Part shown: positions 8,921 to 17,141 of the stretch, piece after piece | Layout: every line of letters starts with the position of its first letter | Numbering within the stretch: the first letter of the stretch is position 1 | Assembly (NCBI RefSeq): GCF_003852545.1 | Contig: NZ_QAJR01000024.1 | Location: 1-39,534 of the forward strand | DNA: 39,534 bases | Direction: 5' to 3' | Origin: Acidovorax sp. FJL06 | GTDB taxonomy: Bacteria; Pseudomonadota; Gammaproteobacteria; Burkholderiales; Burkholderiaceae_C | The notes under the pieces: generated by a model | Seen by the model: the letters and a program-made list of their open reading frames with translations, nothing else | Databases searched by the model: none | What the model was told of the DNA's origin: nothing | Made by a program: the position numbers and the translations under genes

Positions 8921-9395
8921 GAAGCAAGCCGCCCAGCATTCCGAACAGGTCGTTGGCATTGCCAAACCCGCCCTGCGGTGCATGGCCCTGGGGGCTGAGC
9001 TGGTCCACCAGGCCCGGCAGCACCTGGGCCAGCTGCCCGGCGGCCGCACCCGAGCCCACGCCCAGCTGCGCTGCGATCTGCGACAGCGGGCCGCTGCCCA
9101 GCACGTCCGAGAGCTGCTCGCCCGAGATCGCGTGGTTGGGCCCCGTGCTGAGCCATGAGGCGATCACATTGCCCATCCCGGCTTGCTGGAACTTGGCCAT
9201 CAGGCCCGGCAGCCCGCCCACGGGGCCGTCGTTGCTGATCAGGGACATCACGGCCTGGATGAGCTGCGGGTTCTGCGCGGCCAGGCCCAGCAGGCCGCCC
9301 AGGCCGCCGGCCGCGCCGCCGCCCGCGTGGCCCGGTGCGCCGCCCTGCGACGCGTTGTTGATGACGGCACCCAAGACGGAATCGAGCAAGCCCAT
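8913..9395 (-). CDS. YidB-like DUF937 family protein
   Basis: This 160-residue protein resembles the DUF937/YidB family. It opens 'MGLLDSVLGAVINN', is Gly/Ala-rich to about residue 45 ('GGGAAGGLGGLLGLAAQNP'), and then contains the family-typical 'GLPGLMAKFQQAGMGNVIASWLS' stretch, 'NHAISGEQLSDVLGSG' and 'LPGLVDQLSPQG'. The reading frame continues 24 codons upstream, but ATG at 9395 is preceded by CAGGAGAT at good spacing. No membrane helix or signal peptide is evident. The function of the family is not established. The stop codon is supplied by the flank of the palindromic repeat at 8879-8920. Confidence 0.85.
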   Translation of the reverse strand: MGLLDSVLGAVINNASQGGAPGHAGGGAAGGLGGLLGLAAQNPQLIQAVMSLISNDGPVGGLPGLMAKFQQAGMGNVIASWLSTGPNHAISGEQLSDVLGSGPLSQIAAQLGVGSGAAAGQLAQVLPGLVDQLSPQGHAPQGGFGNANDLFGMLGGLLQK

Positions 9396-9594
9396 GGCGA
9401 TCTCCTGCAGAAGGAACAAAACAACAAGCGGGCCGAACATCCACATGGCGCTCGGCATGCACCGCACACCGCGCGCGGCCCAGAACCGCCGATGGTACGC
9501 AGGTGGAGCCCGGCCCCACTGTCAACAATGGTGAATTGCAGCGCAATGGCCCGGGCGTGGCTTGGCCCGTTTGCCCTGCCCGCACCAGCTCCAT

Positions 9595-9620
9595 CCGTTC
9601 GGGCTGAGCCTGTCGAAGCC
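9595..9620 (+). repeat. Interspersed repeat family 2, copy A (26 bases)
   Basis: The element begins CCGTTCGGGCTGAGCC and ends TGTCGAAGCC. It is identical, in the opposite orientation, to 30564-30589, and a paired, partly degenerate copy is at 19313-19373. It lies in the 286-base gap between the YidB-like gene and the secreted peptidase; nothing else was recognised in that gap. Confidence 0.8.
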
Positions 9621-9681
9621 AGGGCCTGCGGGTCTACTGAAACTCCCTTCCGCCCCTGACTCAGGGGACCGCACTACTGCA

Positions 9682-11052
9682 CTATCGGTTGCGTGGAGGG
9701 CGCTTTTCCAGCAGCGGCTCGCTCACCCCTTGCACGCCCACCAGGCCCAGCACGGTGACCAGCGAGGTCTGCGCGCCCTTCCAGGCATCGGTCAGGTCGA
9801 TCCATTCCGACAGCGCATGAAAGCCGCCCGTCTTGCCCCCACCGCCGATCACGATGGCGGGGATGCCCAGCGCCATGGGCACGTTGGCGTCGGTGCTTGC
9901 GCCGCCCAGCACGGTCTTGCGGCCGAACGCCGTGTTGGCGCGCACGGCGGCTTCCACGATCAGCGCGTCGGCCGCCGTGCGGCCACCGGGCCGGTCGCCG
10001 ATGAGCTTGGTCGATGCGCTCAAGGTGTTCACGCCCCAGCGCGTGTTCTCTTCGGTCACGGCGCTGTCCACGGCGGCCAGCACCTGCTTTTCGGTGGCCA
10101 GCAGCGGGGCCATTTCGTCGGAGCGGATGTCCACCGCCATGCGCGCATCGGGCGCGATGGTGTTCACCGAGGTGCCGCCGCCCACGGTGCCCACGGTGAA
10201 GGTGGTCTTGGGGCTCTTGGGCGTGCGGATCTCCGCGATCTTGGCGATGGCGCGGCCCATGCCATGGATGGCGCTGGGCACCTCGCCAAACGCGGCGTAG
10301 CTGTGGCCGCCCGGGCCCTTGAAGGTCACCTCGTGGCGGTGGCTGCCCGTGCCCAGCACCAGCACGGTGCCGTCGGGCGCGGGTTCCAGCGCCACCATGC
10401 CGTCGATGTCCAGGTGCTCCTTGAACAAATGCTTCATGCCGCGCAGGTTGCCCAGTTCTTCCTCGCCCACGTTGCCCACGAACACCAGGTCGCCCACGGT
10501 GGCGATCTTCTGGTCGTTGAGCACCTTGAGCCAGGACAGCAGCACGGCCAGGCCGCGCGTGTTGTCCGAGATGCCGGGCGCGTGCAGCTTGCCGTCGCGC
10601 TCCTTCACCTTCACGTCGGTGCCGGCAGGGAACACGGTGTCCAGGTGGGCCGAGATCACGAGCTTGGGGCCCTGGCCCGTGCCCTTGCGGATGCCCACCA
10701 CATTGCCTTCGGCGTCGATGGCGGCGCTGGCCAGGCCCAGGGCCTTCAGGCGCACGAGGAAGGCCTCGGCGCGCTTTTGTTCCTTGAACGGAGGCGCCTC
10801 GATCTCGGTGAGCATCTTGAGGTCTTCCGTCGCGCGGTCGTGGTCGGCCTTCACGGCGTCCAGCAGCTGCAGGATCTGCGGTGCGGCCATGAGCTGGGTG
10901 TAGGCCTTGTCCACCGCTGGGCGCAGCGTGGTGGGTGTGGGCGCCACCGCGCCGAACTGTGCATGGGCGGCGGGGCCCAGCAGCGTGGCGGCGGCCAGGG
11001 CCAAGGCGCCAGCCAGGGGGGTGAAGCGCAGGGGATGGGCAGGGTTTTTCAT
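9682..11052 (-). CDS. Secreted or periplasmic M20-family metallopeptidase
   Basis: This 456-residue M20 zinc peptidase starts at ATG 11052 ('MKNPAHPLRF'). An in-frame GTG at 11103 is possible but would put 17 residues before a normal signal peptide. The signal peptide runs to about 'GPAAHAQ', with cleavage after AHA. Zinc and catalytic residues are visible: 'ISAHLDTVFP', 'ISDNTRGLAVLL', 'GNVGEEELGN' with the Glu-Glu pair, and a C-terminal His in 'GGFHALSEWID'. The dimerisation domain is recognisable around 'VTFKGPGGHSYAAFG'. It is divergent from the LysR regulator gene (160-base shared intergenic), so that regulator may control it. It resembles PepT-like tripeptidases, but the substrate is unknown. 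Confidence 0.88.
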   Translation of the reverse strand: MKNPAHPLRFTPLAGALALAAATLLGPAAHAQFGAVAPTPTTLRPAVDKAYTQLMAAPQILQLLDAVKADHDRATEDLKMLTEIEAPPFKEQKRAEAFLVRLKALGLASAAIDAEGNVVGIRKGTGQGPKLVISAHLDTVFPAGTDVKVKERDGKLHAPGISDNTRGLAVLLSWLKVLNDQKIATVGDLVFVGNVGEEELGNLRGMKHLFKEHLDIDGMVALEPAPDGTVLVLGTGSHRHEVTFKGPGGHSYAAFGEVPSAIHGMGRAIAKIAEIRTPKSPKTTFTVGTVGGGTSVNTIAPDARMAVDIRSDEMAPLLATEKQVLAAVDSAVTEENTRWGVNTLSASTKLIGDRPGGRTAADALIVEAAVRANTAFGRKTVLGGASTDANVPMALGIPAIVIGGGGKTGGFHALSEWIDLTDAWKGAQTSLVTVLGLVGVQGVSEPLLEKRPPRNR

Positions 11053-11212
11053 GGGGCGGGCCACAGTCAGCGGAAAGAGGAGTACCGGACTGCGGGGCTG
11101 CACCGATGGCGCCCCGTGTCCGGCGGGAAGGCCTTGCCATTGTTGGGCCGAATGGCCGGTTCCGGTTCTGCTTTAATCTGCCGAGCCGGCAGTTTTTCTA
11201 ACATCTGTCCCC

Positions 11213-12142
11213 ATGCGCCACCACATCCCCAGCACCCGCGCCCTGCTCGTTTTTGACGCGGTTGCGCGCCACCATGGCGTGAGCAAGGCCGCCGAGGAGC
11301 TGTGTCTCACCCACAGCGCCGTGAGCCAGCAGCTGCGCCTGCTCGAAGGCCAGCTGGGCCTGCAGCTGGTGCAGCGCGGCGCGCGCGGCTCCACGCTCAC
11401 CGAGGTGGGCCGCCGCTACCACGCGCAGATCGCGGGCGACCTGCTGCGCTTGCAGAACCACACGCTTGAAGCCATGGCCCAGCGGCCCGACGGCGCGCGC
11501 CTGCTGGTGGGCTGCGTGCCCGTGTTTGCCGAGCGCTGGCTGCTGCCGCGCCTGCCCGCCTTTGTGGCGCAGCACACAGGCTGCAGCCTGCACCTGCAGG
11601 TCTACCCCACGCAGATCTACATGGCCGAGATCCCGTTCGATGTGGCCGTGCAATACGACGACGCCCCCTGGCCGGGCGTGCAGCCCACGCCGCTGATGCG
11701 CGAGGTCTGCGTGGCCGTGTGCGCACCGCAGTCGCGCCACCGGCGTGCGATGGAGCACGGCGACTTCCGCGCGGTGCCACTGCTGCAGCTCAGCTCGCGG
11801 CTGGGCGCGTGGGACGCGTGGTTCGCCCGCGCCGGCACCACGCGCGGGCCTGCGCACAGCCTGGGGGGCCACCGCTTCGATCTGTTCTCGATGTTGGTCG
11901 AGGCCGTGCGCGCCGACCTGGGCGTGGGCCTGGTGCCCCGGTATTTTGTTGAGCGCGAACTGCAATCGGGCGAGCTGGTGCTGGCCCACCCGCACCACGA
12001 CAGCGGCGTGCGCGGCTACAGCCTCTTCGTGGCCCCGGGGCGCCTGGAGGACCCGGCGGCCGCAGCTTTTGCACAGTGGCTGGGCGCCACGGTGGCGGCC
12101 GAAAGTGCGGCCGCCGCCGGGTTGCCGTCAGACGCCGGGTGA
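11213..12142 (+). CDS. LysR-family transcriptional regulator (GcvA-like)
   Basis: This 309-residue protein has the LysR layout. An N-terminal winged helix-turn-helix ('LLVFDAVARHHGVSKAAEEL', 'THSAVSQQLRLLEGQLG') is followed by a linker helix and a periplasmic-binding-protein-like effector domain from about residue 92 ('GARLLVGCVPVFAERWLLPRL'). The wing 'FVRRGRGLTLT' of GcvA relatives reads 'LVQRGARGSTLTEVG' here. It is divergent from the secreted M20 peptidase, which is the likeliest target, and its 3' end overlaps the convergent MFS gene by 15 bases. The effector is unknown. Confidence 0.9.
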   Translation: MRHHIPSTRALLVFDAVARHHGVSKAAEELCLTHSAVSQQLRLLEGQLGLQLVQRGARGSTLTEVGRRYHAQIAGDLLRLQNHTLEAMAQRPDGARLLVGCVPVFAERWLLPRLPAFVAQHTGCSLHLQVYPTQIYMAEIPFDVAVQYDDAPWPGVQPTPLMREVCVAVCAPQSRHRRAMEHGDFRAVPLLQLSSRLGAWDAWFARAGTTRGPAHSLGGHRFDLFSMLVEAVRADLGVGLVPRYFVERELQSGELVLAHPHHDSGVRGYSLFVAPGRLEDPAAAAFAQWLGATVAAESAAAAGLPSDAG

Positions 12143-13312
12143 AACGCGCTTGCGCTGCACGGCCAGCCACGCCAGTGCCAGCCCCGTCACCACGATCGGC
12201 ACCAGCGAACCCGCGTTCAGCAGCGTCCAGCCCTGCGTGGTGACCAGCACGCCCGACGAAAACGCGCTCAGCGCCAGCGTGGCGTACACGCAGAAGTTGA
12301 TGGCTGCCTGGGCGCGGTCCTTTTCCTCGGGTCGGTAGGCCGTCATGGCCAGCGTGGTGGAGCCGGTGAACAGGAAGTTCCAGCCCACGCCCAGCAGGAA
12401 CAGCGCCCCCCCGAAGTGGTGCAGCTCCATGCCCATCAGCGCCACGGCCACGCAGGCCAGGTTGAGCAGCACCCCCGCGCCCATGATGGGCAGCACGCCA
12501 AAGCGCTTGATGAGGTGGCCTGTGACAAAGCCTGGTGCGAACATGCCGATCACATGCCACTCCAGCACCAGGGCCGAGGCATTGAAGTCGAAACCGCAGA
12601 CCTGCATGGCCAGCGGCGTGGCGGCCATCAGCAGGTTCATCACGCCATAGCCCAGCGCCGCACCCACAATGGCCACGACAAAGGCGGGCTGGCGCATCAG
12701 CACGGCAAGCGGCCTCCCTTGCTCGGGCTGCCCTGCGGCGTTGAGCACCACGGGCTGCGCCGCAAAACGGATCGCCGACATGCACAGCATGGACAGCAGT
12801 GCCACCGCCATCAGGGCGATGTAGGCCCCCGCAAACGGCACGGGGAACAGGGTGCGCGTGGCGCTGGCGAGGTTGGGCCCGGCCACGGCACCCAGCAGGC
12901 CCCCGGCCAGCACCAGGGACACGGCCTTCTCACGGTTGTCGGGCGTGGCCAGTTCGGCGGCAGCAAAACGGTAGAGGCCGCCGTTGGCGCTGTAGTAACC
13001 CGCCACCACCGTGGCCGCGCACAGCAGCCAGAAATTGGCGCTGAACGCAGCCCAGGCACACAGCGCGGCCGACGCCACGGCCACTGCCAGGCCGATCTGG
13101 AACGACACCTTGCGTCCCCAGCGCATCTGGGTCTTGGCCACCAAGGGCGTGGACAGCGCCCCGCCCACCACATAGCCCATCACCGGCAGCGTGGCCATCC
13201 AGCCAAACGGCGCCAGCTGCAGGCCCACCAGGCCGTTGATGGCGATGAAGACGACGTTGTTGGTGAGGAACAGGCCCTGGCACAGGGCCAGCAGCCACAG
13301 GTTGCGGTTCAT
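12128..13312 (-). CDS. MFS transporter, 12 membrane helices
   Basis: This 394-residue protein is hydrophobic throughout, with about 12 helices and a central loop near 'RFAAQPVVLNAAGQPEQGRPL'. The loop between helices 2 and 3 carries a degenerate MFS motif, 'KTQMRWGRKVSFQIG'. The frame is open about 97 codons further upstream, into the ubiU gene on the other strand. ATG at 13312 ('MNRNLWLLALCQGLF') is chosen because it places the first helix at the N-terminus and keeps the gene clear of ubiU; the ribosome site is weak. The substrate is unknown. It shares a 157-base divergent region with ubiU, including the FNR-like box, which is 98 bases from this start. Confidence 0.82.
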   Translation of the reverse strand: MNRNLWLLALCQGLFLTNNVVFIAINGLVGLQLAPFGWMATLPVMGYVVGGALSTPLVAKTQMRWGRKVSFQIGLAVAVASAALCAWAAFSANFWLLCAATVVAGYYSANGGLYRFAAAELATPDNREKAVSLVLAGGLLGAVAGPNLASATRTLFPVPFAGAYIALMAVALLSMLCMSAIRFAAQPVVLNAAGQPEQGRPLAVLMRQPAFVVAIVGAALGYGVMNLLMAATPLAMQVCGFDFNASALVLEWHVIGMFAPGFVTGHLIKRFGVLPIMGAGVLLNLACVAVALMGMELHHFGGALFLLGVGWNFLFTGSTTLAMTAYRPEEKDRAQAAINFCVYATLALSAFSSGVLVTTQGWTLLNAGSLVPIVVTGLALAWLAVQRKRVSPGV

Positions 13313-13394
13313 GAGGTGGGTCAAGAGAAACTTGAAGTGGGTCAAGGCGGTGACCGGATCTGGGTCAATTCCGACAAAAAAACTCTGCCATTGT

Positions 13395-13424
13395 GCGCCC
13401 GCTTTGATCGGGATCAGCGGGCGC
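13395..13424 (+). promoter_or_regulatory. FNR/Anr-type box inside an extended palindrome, upstream of ubiU
   Basis: TTGAT-CGGG-ATCAG at 13404-13417 matches nine of ten conserved bases of the FNR/Anr box TTGAT-N4-ATCAA. It is flanked by perfectly complementary arms GCGCCCGC (13395-13402) and GCGGGCGC (13417-13424). The box is centred at about 13410.5. A class II promoter would start near 13452, and TACCGT at 13440-13445 is then in the right place for a -10 element, 18 bases before the ubiU ATG. Oxygen-responsive activation of the ubi cluster is inferred. Confidence 0.7.
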
Positions 13425-13469
13425 AGGGCAGGGGCGCCGTACCGTGCGGGCCTGTTTAGATGGACCGCG

Positions 13470-14537
13470 ATGGAATCCGTGACCGCATTGTCTCCCGCAC
13501 CCCCTGCCGCCCCCGCTGCATCGACCGCGCCTTGCGCCCCCGAACTCGTCTGCCCCGCCGGCAGCCTGCCCGCGCTCAAGGCGGCCGTGGACCACGGCGC
13601 CAACTGCGTCTACCTGGGCCTGCGCGACGCCACCAACGCGCGCAATTTCGCGGGCCTCAATTTCGACGAGGCGGCCATTGCCAATGGCATCGCCCACGCC
13701 CATGCGCGTGGCTGCAAGGTCTTCATGGCGCTCAATACCTACCCACAGGCGGCCAACCCCGCGCCGTGGCGCAGCGCGCTGGACAAGGCGGTGGACCTGG
13801 GCGTGGACGCCGTCATCCTGGCCGACCCCGGCCTCATGCAATACGCCGTGCAGCGCCACCCCGCGCTGCGGCTGCACCTGTCGGTACAGGGCTCGGCCAC
13901 CAACTACGAGGCCATCAACTTCTACCGTGAGCAGTTCGGCATCGTGCGCGCCGTGCTGCCGCGCGTGCTCTCGCTGGAGCAGGTGCGCCAGGTCATCGAC
14001 CGCACGCCGGTGGAGATCGAGGTGTTCGGCTTTGGCAGCCTGTGCGTGATGGTCGAGGGGCGCTGCGCGCTGTCGTCGTACGTGACCGGCGAATCGCCCA
14101 ACACCCACGGCGTGTGCTCGCCCCCGAAGGCCGTGCGCTGGGTGGAGACCCCGCAGGGCCGCGAGTCGCGCCTGAACGGCGTGCTCATCGACCGCTACGC
14201 ACCCGGTGAGAACGCGGGCTACCCCACGCTGTGCAAGGGCCGCTTCGACGTGGGCGACGACGAGAACTACTACGCCATCGAGGAGCCCACCAGCCTCAAC
14301 ACGCTGGAGCTGCTGCCCCAGTTGCTGAAGATGGGCGTGCGCGCCATCAAGATCGAAGGCCGCCAGCGCAGCCCGGCCTACGTGGCCCAGGTCACGCAGG
14401 TCTGGCGCGAGGCCATCGACCAGTGCCTGGCCAGCCCGCACCGCTATGCGCCCAAGACCCACTGGATGGCCAGCCTGGACCAGGTGGCCGAAGGGCAGCA
14501 ACACACCCTGGGCGCCTACCACCGCCCTTGGAAGTAA
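13470..14537 (+). CDS. ubiU: UbiU, iron-sulfur subunit of O2-independent ubiquinone hydroxylation (U32 family)
   Basis: This 355-residue peptidase-U32-like protein forms, in E. coli, a heterodimer with UbiV that hydroxylates the ubiquinone ring without oxygen. It matches UbiU: 'ELVCPAGSLPALKAAVDHGANCVYLG' region, 'LADPGLMQYA', and four cysteines at 192, 199, 216 and 255. Their spacings (7, 17, 39) equal those I recall for the E. coli [4Fe-4S] ligands 169, 176, 193 and 232. The N-terminus is ~20 residues longer than usual and Ala/Pro-rich. ATG at 13470 is chosen as the first in-frame ATG after the promoter region; an ATG at 13460 is out of frame. It heads a same-strand run with ubiV (33-base gap) and is likely under the FNR-type box at 13404. 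Confidence 0.93.
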   Translation: MESVTALSPAPPAAPAASTAPCAPELVCPAGSLPALKAAVDHGANCVYLGLRDATNARNFAGLNFDEAAIANGIAHAHARGCKVFMALNTYPQAANPAPWRSALDKAVDLGVDAVILADPGLMQYAVQRHPALRLHLSVQGSATNYEAINFYREQFGIVRAVLPRVLSLEQVRQVIDRTPVEIEVFGFGSLCVMVEGRCALSSYVTGESPNTHGVCSPPKAVRWVETPQGRESRLNGVLIDRYAPGENAGYPTLCKGRFDVGDDENYYAIEEPTSLNTLELLPQLLKMGVRAIKIEGRQRSPAYVAQVTQVWREAIDQCLASPHRYAPKTHWMASLDQVAEGQQHTLGAYHRPWK

Positions 14538-14570
14538 CACCCCCGCGATCAACCCCCCGGAAACCGCCCC

Positions 14571-15512
14571 ATGAAACTCTCTCTCGGCCCCCTGCTGTAC
14601 TACTGGCCGCGCGACACCGTGGTCGCGTTCTACGAGGCCATGGCCGCCACGCCCGTCGACGTGGTGTACCTGGGTGAGACGGTGTGCTCGCGCCGCCACG
14701 AGCTGCGCCTGGCCGACTGGCTGGCGCTGGCGCGCATGCTGCAGGGCGCGGGCAAGCAGGCCATCCTGTCTAGCCAGGTGCTCATCGAGTCCAGCGCGGA
14801 CGTGGGGGTGATGCACAAGATCACCGGCAACGGCGAGTTTCTGGTCGAGGCCAACGACATGGGCGCCGTGAGCTGCCTTGCGCAGGCACCCGGCGGGGCC
14901 CAGGCCTTTGTGGCCGGGCCGCACCTGAACCTGTACAACGCCCACTCGCTGCAGTGGATGGCGCAGCTCGGTGCCACCCGCTGGGTCATGCCGGTGGAGA
15001 TGTCACAGGAGGCGCTGCGGGCCGTGCTTGCCCAGCGGCCCGCCGGGCTGGAGACCGAAGTCTTCGCCTATGGCCGCATGCCTCTGGCCTACTCGGCCCG
15101 CTGCTTCACGGCGCGCCACCGCAACCTGCCCAAGGACGACTGCCAGTTCAGTTGCCTGCAGCATGCCGACGGCCTGCCGCTGCGCACGCGCGAGAGCGAG
15201 GGCTTTTTGGTGCTCAACGGCACGCAGACGCAGTCGGCCCGGGTCTACAACCTGGCCGACGAGCTGGCGGGCCTGCGCACCAGCGGCGTGGATGTGGTGC
15301 GCCTGAGCCCGCAGGCCCAGCACATGGCCGAGGTCATTGCCGTGTTCGACGAAGCGCGGCGTGCAGCGGCCCCCGCTGCGGGCGCGCACGCCCCGCAGTT
15401 TGTGGAGCGCATGCAGCCCCTGATGCCCGACCTGCCCTGCGACGGCTACTGGTGGGGCCGCCCCGGCCTGGAGCAAGGCCGGGTGGGCGCCACTGCGCCG
15501 CGCGGAGGCTGA
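14571..15512 (+). CDS. ubiV: UbiV, partner iron-sulfur subunit of O2-independent ubiquinone hydroxylation
   Basis: This 313-residue U32-like protein is the UbiV half of the UbiU-UbiV hydroxylase complex. '[20 protein letters not shown]' and '[15 protein letters not shown]' are characteristic. Cysteines 39, 178, 191 and 195 reproduce the spacing of the E. coli UbiV cluster ligands (39, 180, 193, 197), so a [4Fe-4S] cluster is expected. '[19 protein letters not shown]' surrounds the second ligand. The C-terminus has a longer tail than the ~292-residue E. coli protein. It starts 33 bases after ubiU and ends seven bases before trhA. Confidence 0.93.
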   Translation: MKLSLGPLLYYWPRDTVVAFYEAMAATPVDVVYLGETVCSRRHELRLADWLALARMLQGAGKQAILSSQVLIESSADVGVMHKITGNGEFLVEANDMGAVSCLAQAPGGAQAFVAGPHLNLYNAHSLQWMAQLGATRWVMPVEMSQEALRAVLAQRPAGLETEVFAYGRMPLAYSARCFTARHRNLPKDDCQFSCLQHADGLPLRTRESEGFLVLNGTQTQSARVYNLADELAGLRTSGVDVVRLSPQAQHMAEVIAVFDEARRAAAPAAGAHAPQFVERMQPLMPDLPCDGYWWGRPGLEQGRVGATAPRGG

Positions 15513-15519
15513 CCCCGCC

Positions 15520-16140
15520 ATGTACGCCGGCGAACGATTCAACAGCATCAGCCACGGGGTGGGTGCGCTGCTGGCGGCGGCGGGCACGGTGGTGCTCGTC
15601 ACGCTGGCCGCGCGCCTGGGCGACCCCTGGAAGCTGGTGTCCTTCAGCATCTACGGCGCCATGCTGGTGGCGCTGTATGCGGCCTCCACCGCGTACCACA
15701 GCGTGCGCGGGCGGGCCCTCAAGGCCGTGCTGCAAAAGCTCGACCACTGCAGCATCTACCTGCTGATCGCGGGCAGCTACACACCGTTTGCGCTGGTGTC
15801 GCTGCGCGGGCCCTGGGGCTGGTCGCTGCTCGGCGTGGTGTGGGGCCTGGCCCTGCTGGGCGTCGTGCAGGAGGTCTGGTGGGCGCGCGGTGCGCGCGTG
15901 CTCTCGCTGGTGCTGTATGTGCTCATGGGCTGGCTGGCGCTGGTGGCCGTGGTGCCGCTGTGGCAGGCGCTCACGCCGGGCGGCTTTGGCTGGCTGCTCG
16001 CGGGCGGGGCCTGCTACACGCTGGGCATTGTTTTCTATGCACTGGACCACCGCGTGCGCCATGGCCACGGGCTGTGGCACCTGTGTGTGCTGGGCGGCAG
16101 CGTCTGCCATTTTTTTACCGTCGTTTTTTATGTGGCGTAG
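15520..16140 (+). CDS. trhA: TrhA/hemolysin III family membrane protein (PAQR superfamily)
   Basis: This 206-residue protein has seven predicted membrane helices and the family motifs 'NSISHGVGALL', 'STAYHSVRG', 'LQKLDHCSIYLLIAGSYTPFAL' and 'YALDHRVRHGHGLWHLCVLGG', with the conserved metal-site histidines. TrhA proteins are implicated in membrane energetics or fluidity homeostasis; a hemolytic role is historical. The gene is tightly embedded in the ubi run (seven bases after ubiV, 12 before ubiT), so translation is probably coordinated with anaerobic ubiquinone synthesis. That functional link is inferred from position only. Confidence 0.88.
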   Translation: MYAGERFNSISHGVGALLAAAGTVVLVTLAARLGDPWKLVSFSIYGAMLVALYAASTAYHSVRGRALKAVLQKLDHCSIYLLIAGSYTPFALVSLRGPWGWSLLGVVWGLALLGVVQEVWWARGARVLSLVLYVLMGWLALVAVVPLWQALTPGGFGWLLAGGACYTLGIVFYALDHRVRHGHGLWHLCVLGGSVCHFFTVVFYVA

Positions 16141-16152
16141 CGCCACAACGCC

Positions 16153-16719
16153 ATGGCTTCCACCTTTTCTTCCTCCTCGTCCTCCCCCAAGGCCTCTGCC
16201 GATCTCCTGGTGGTGCCGTCGCCTGTGGGCGCCCTGCTGTCGCGCTTGCCGGCCTATCCTGGCTCCCTGCTGCTGGTGACGGCCCTCAACCTGGCGCTGG
16301 CGCGGCACCTGCCCGCCGATGTGGGGCACCTGCTGGCGCACAAGAAGATGCGCGTGCAGGTGCGCGACGCGCGCCTGGCCTTTGACTTTGCCTGGACGGG
16401 CCAGCGCTTTGCGCCCCATGCGCCGCTGGCCGCGCCCGCCGTGGCGGACCTGACGCTCAGCGCCACCGCGCATGACTTTTTGCTGCTGGCACAACGCAAA
16501 CAGGACCCGGACACGCTGTTTTTCAGCCGCCGCCTGTCGATGGAGGGTGACACCGAACTGGGCCTGGTGGTGAAGAACGCGCTCGACGCCATCGAGCTGC
16601 CCGTGCTCGACCCGCAGCAGTGGGTCGATACGCTGCATCCACGCCAGTGGACCCACCAGCTGGCGCCGCGCGAAGTGCTGGCGCGCATCCAGCGCCGCGT
16701 GCGCGCCCCCCGAGGATGA
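16153..16719 (+). CDS. ubiT: UbiT, SCP2-domain accessory factor of O2-independent ubiquinone synthesis
   Basis: This 188-residue protein has an SCP2 lipid-binding domain. After a Ser-rich N-terminus comes 'LLLVTALNLALARHLPADV', a core 'VRDARLAFDFAWTGQRF', and the UbiT-like signature 'SMEGDTELGLVVKNALDAIE'. In E. coli UbiT binds isoprenoid quinones or intermediates and is required for anaerobic ubiquinone synthesis along with UbiU and UbiV. The start at 16153 lies 12 bases after trhA; the ribosome site is poor, suggesting translational coupling. Its stop overlaps the ATG of the next gene (ATGA). It is slightly longer than E. coli UbiT (174). Confidence 0.9.
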   Translation: MASTFSSSSSSPKASADLLVVPSPVGALLSRLPAYPGSLLLVTALNLALARHLPADVGHLLAHKKMRVQVRDARLAFDFAWTGQRFAPHAPLAAPAVADLTLSATAHDFLLLAQRKQDPDTLFFSRRLSMEGDTELGLVVKNALDAIELPVLDPQQWVDTLHPRQWTHQLAPREVLARIQRRVRAPRG

Positions 16720-17141
16720 ACCCCATGGCCGCCGATCCTGACCACCCCCTGGTCTATTCCTGCTCGGGCTGCTCCAGTGCCGCGCAGCTCGCCAACCATG
16801 TGGCGCTGCAGCTCGACCGGCGCGGCGTCGCCGAGATGTCCTGCATCGCCGGTGTGGGCGGCGATGTGCCCCACCTGATGAAGACCGCGCGCTCGGGCCG
16901 GCCGATCATCGCGCTCGATGGCTGCCCGCTGGTCTGCGTCAAAAGCACGCTCGCGCGCCATGGCATCGCGGCCGACCGGCATTACCAGCTGCAGCAGTAC
17001 GGCGTGAAAAAACGCGCACACGAAGACTTCGACCCGGTGCAGGCCGCGCTGGTGCTGGAGCAGGTCGAGGCCGACCAGCAGGCCGAGCCACTGCAACGCC
17101 CGGCTCTGCGGCCCACCGCCATGGAGCCCACGCATGGCTGA
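16716..17141 (+). CDS. DGC-domain putative zinc-binding protein
   Basis: This 141-residue protein belongs to the DGC family, named for a conserved Asp-Gly-Cys triplet. It contains 'VYSCSGCSSAAQLANHVA' (Cys16, Cys19), Cys43, and 'IIALDGCPLVCVKSTL' (DGC at 68-70, Cys74). The five cysteines suggest zinc or another metal site. The biochemical role of the family is not established. Its ATG overlaps the ubiT stop and its 3' end overlaps ubiX by eight bases, so it is translationally coupled between two ubiquinone genes. This makes it a candidate accessory factor, for instance in metal or cluster handling for UbiU/UbiV. That is inference. Confidence 0.85.
   Translation: MNPMAADPDHPLVYSCSGCSSAAQLANHVALQLDRRGVAEMSCIAGVGGDVPHLMKTARSGRPIIALDGCPLVCVKSTLARHGIAADRHYQLQQYGVKKRAHEDFDPVQAALVLEQVEADQQAEPLQRPALRPTAMEPTHG

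Noticed and set aside
13191-13469. N-terminal extensions of UbiU and, on the other strand, of the MFS protein
   Set aside because: Both would run through the divergent promoter region with the FNR-type box and add sequence not seen in either family.
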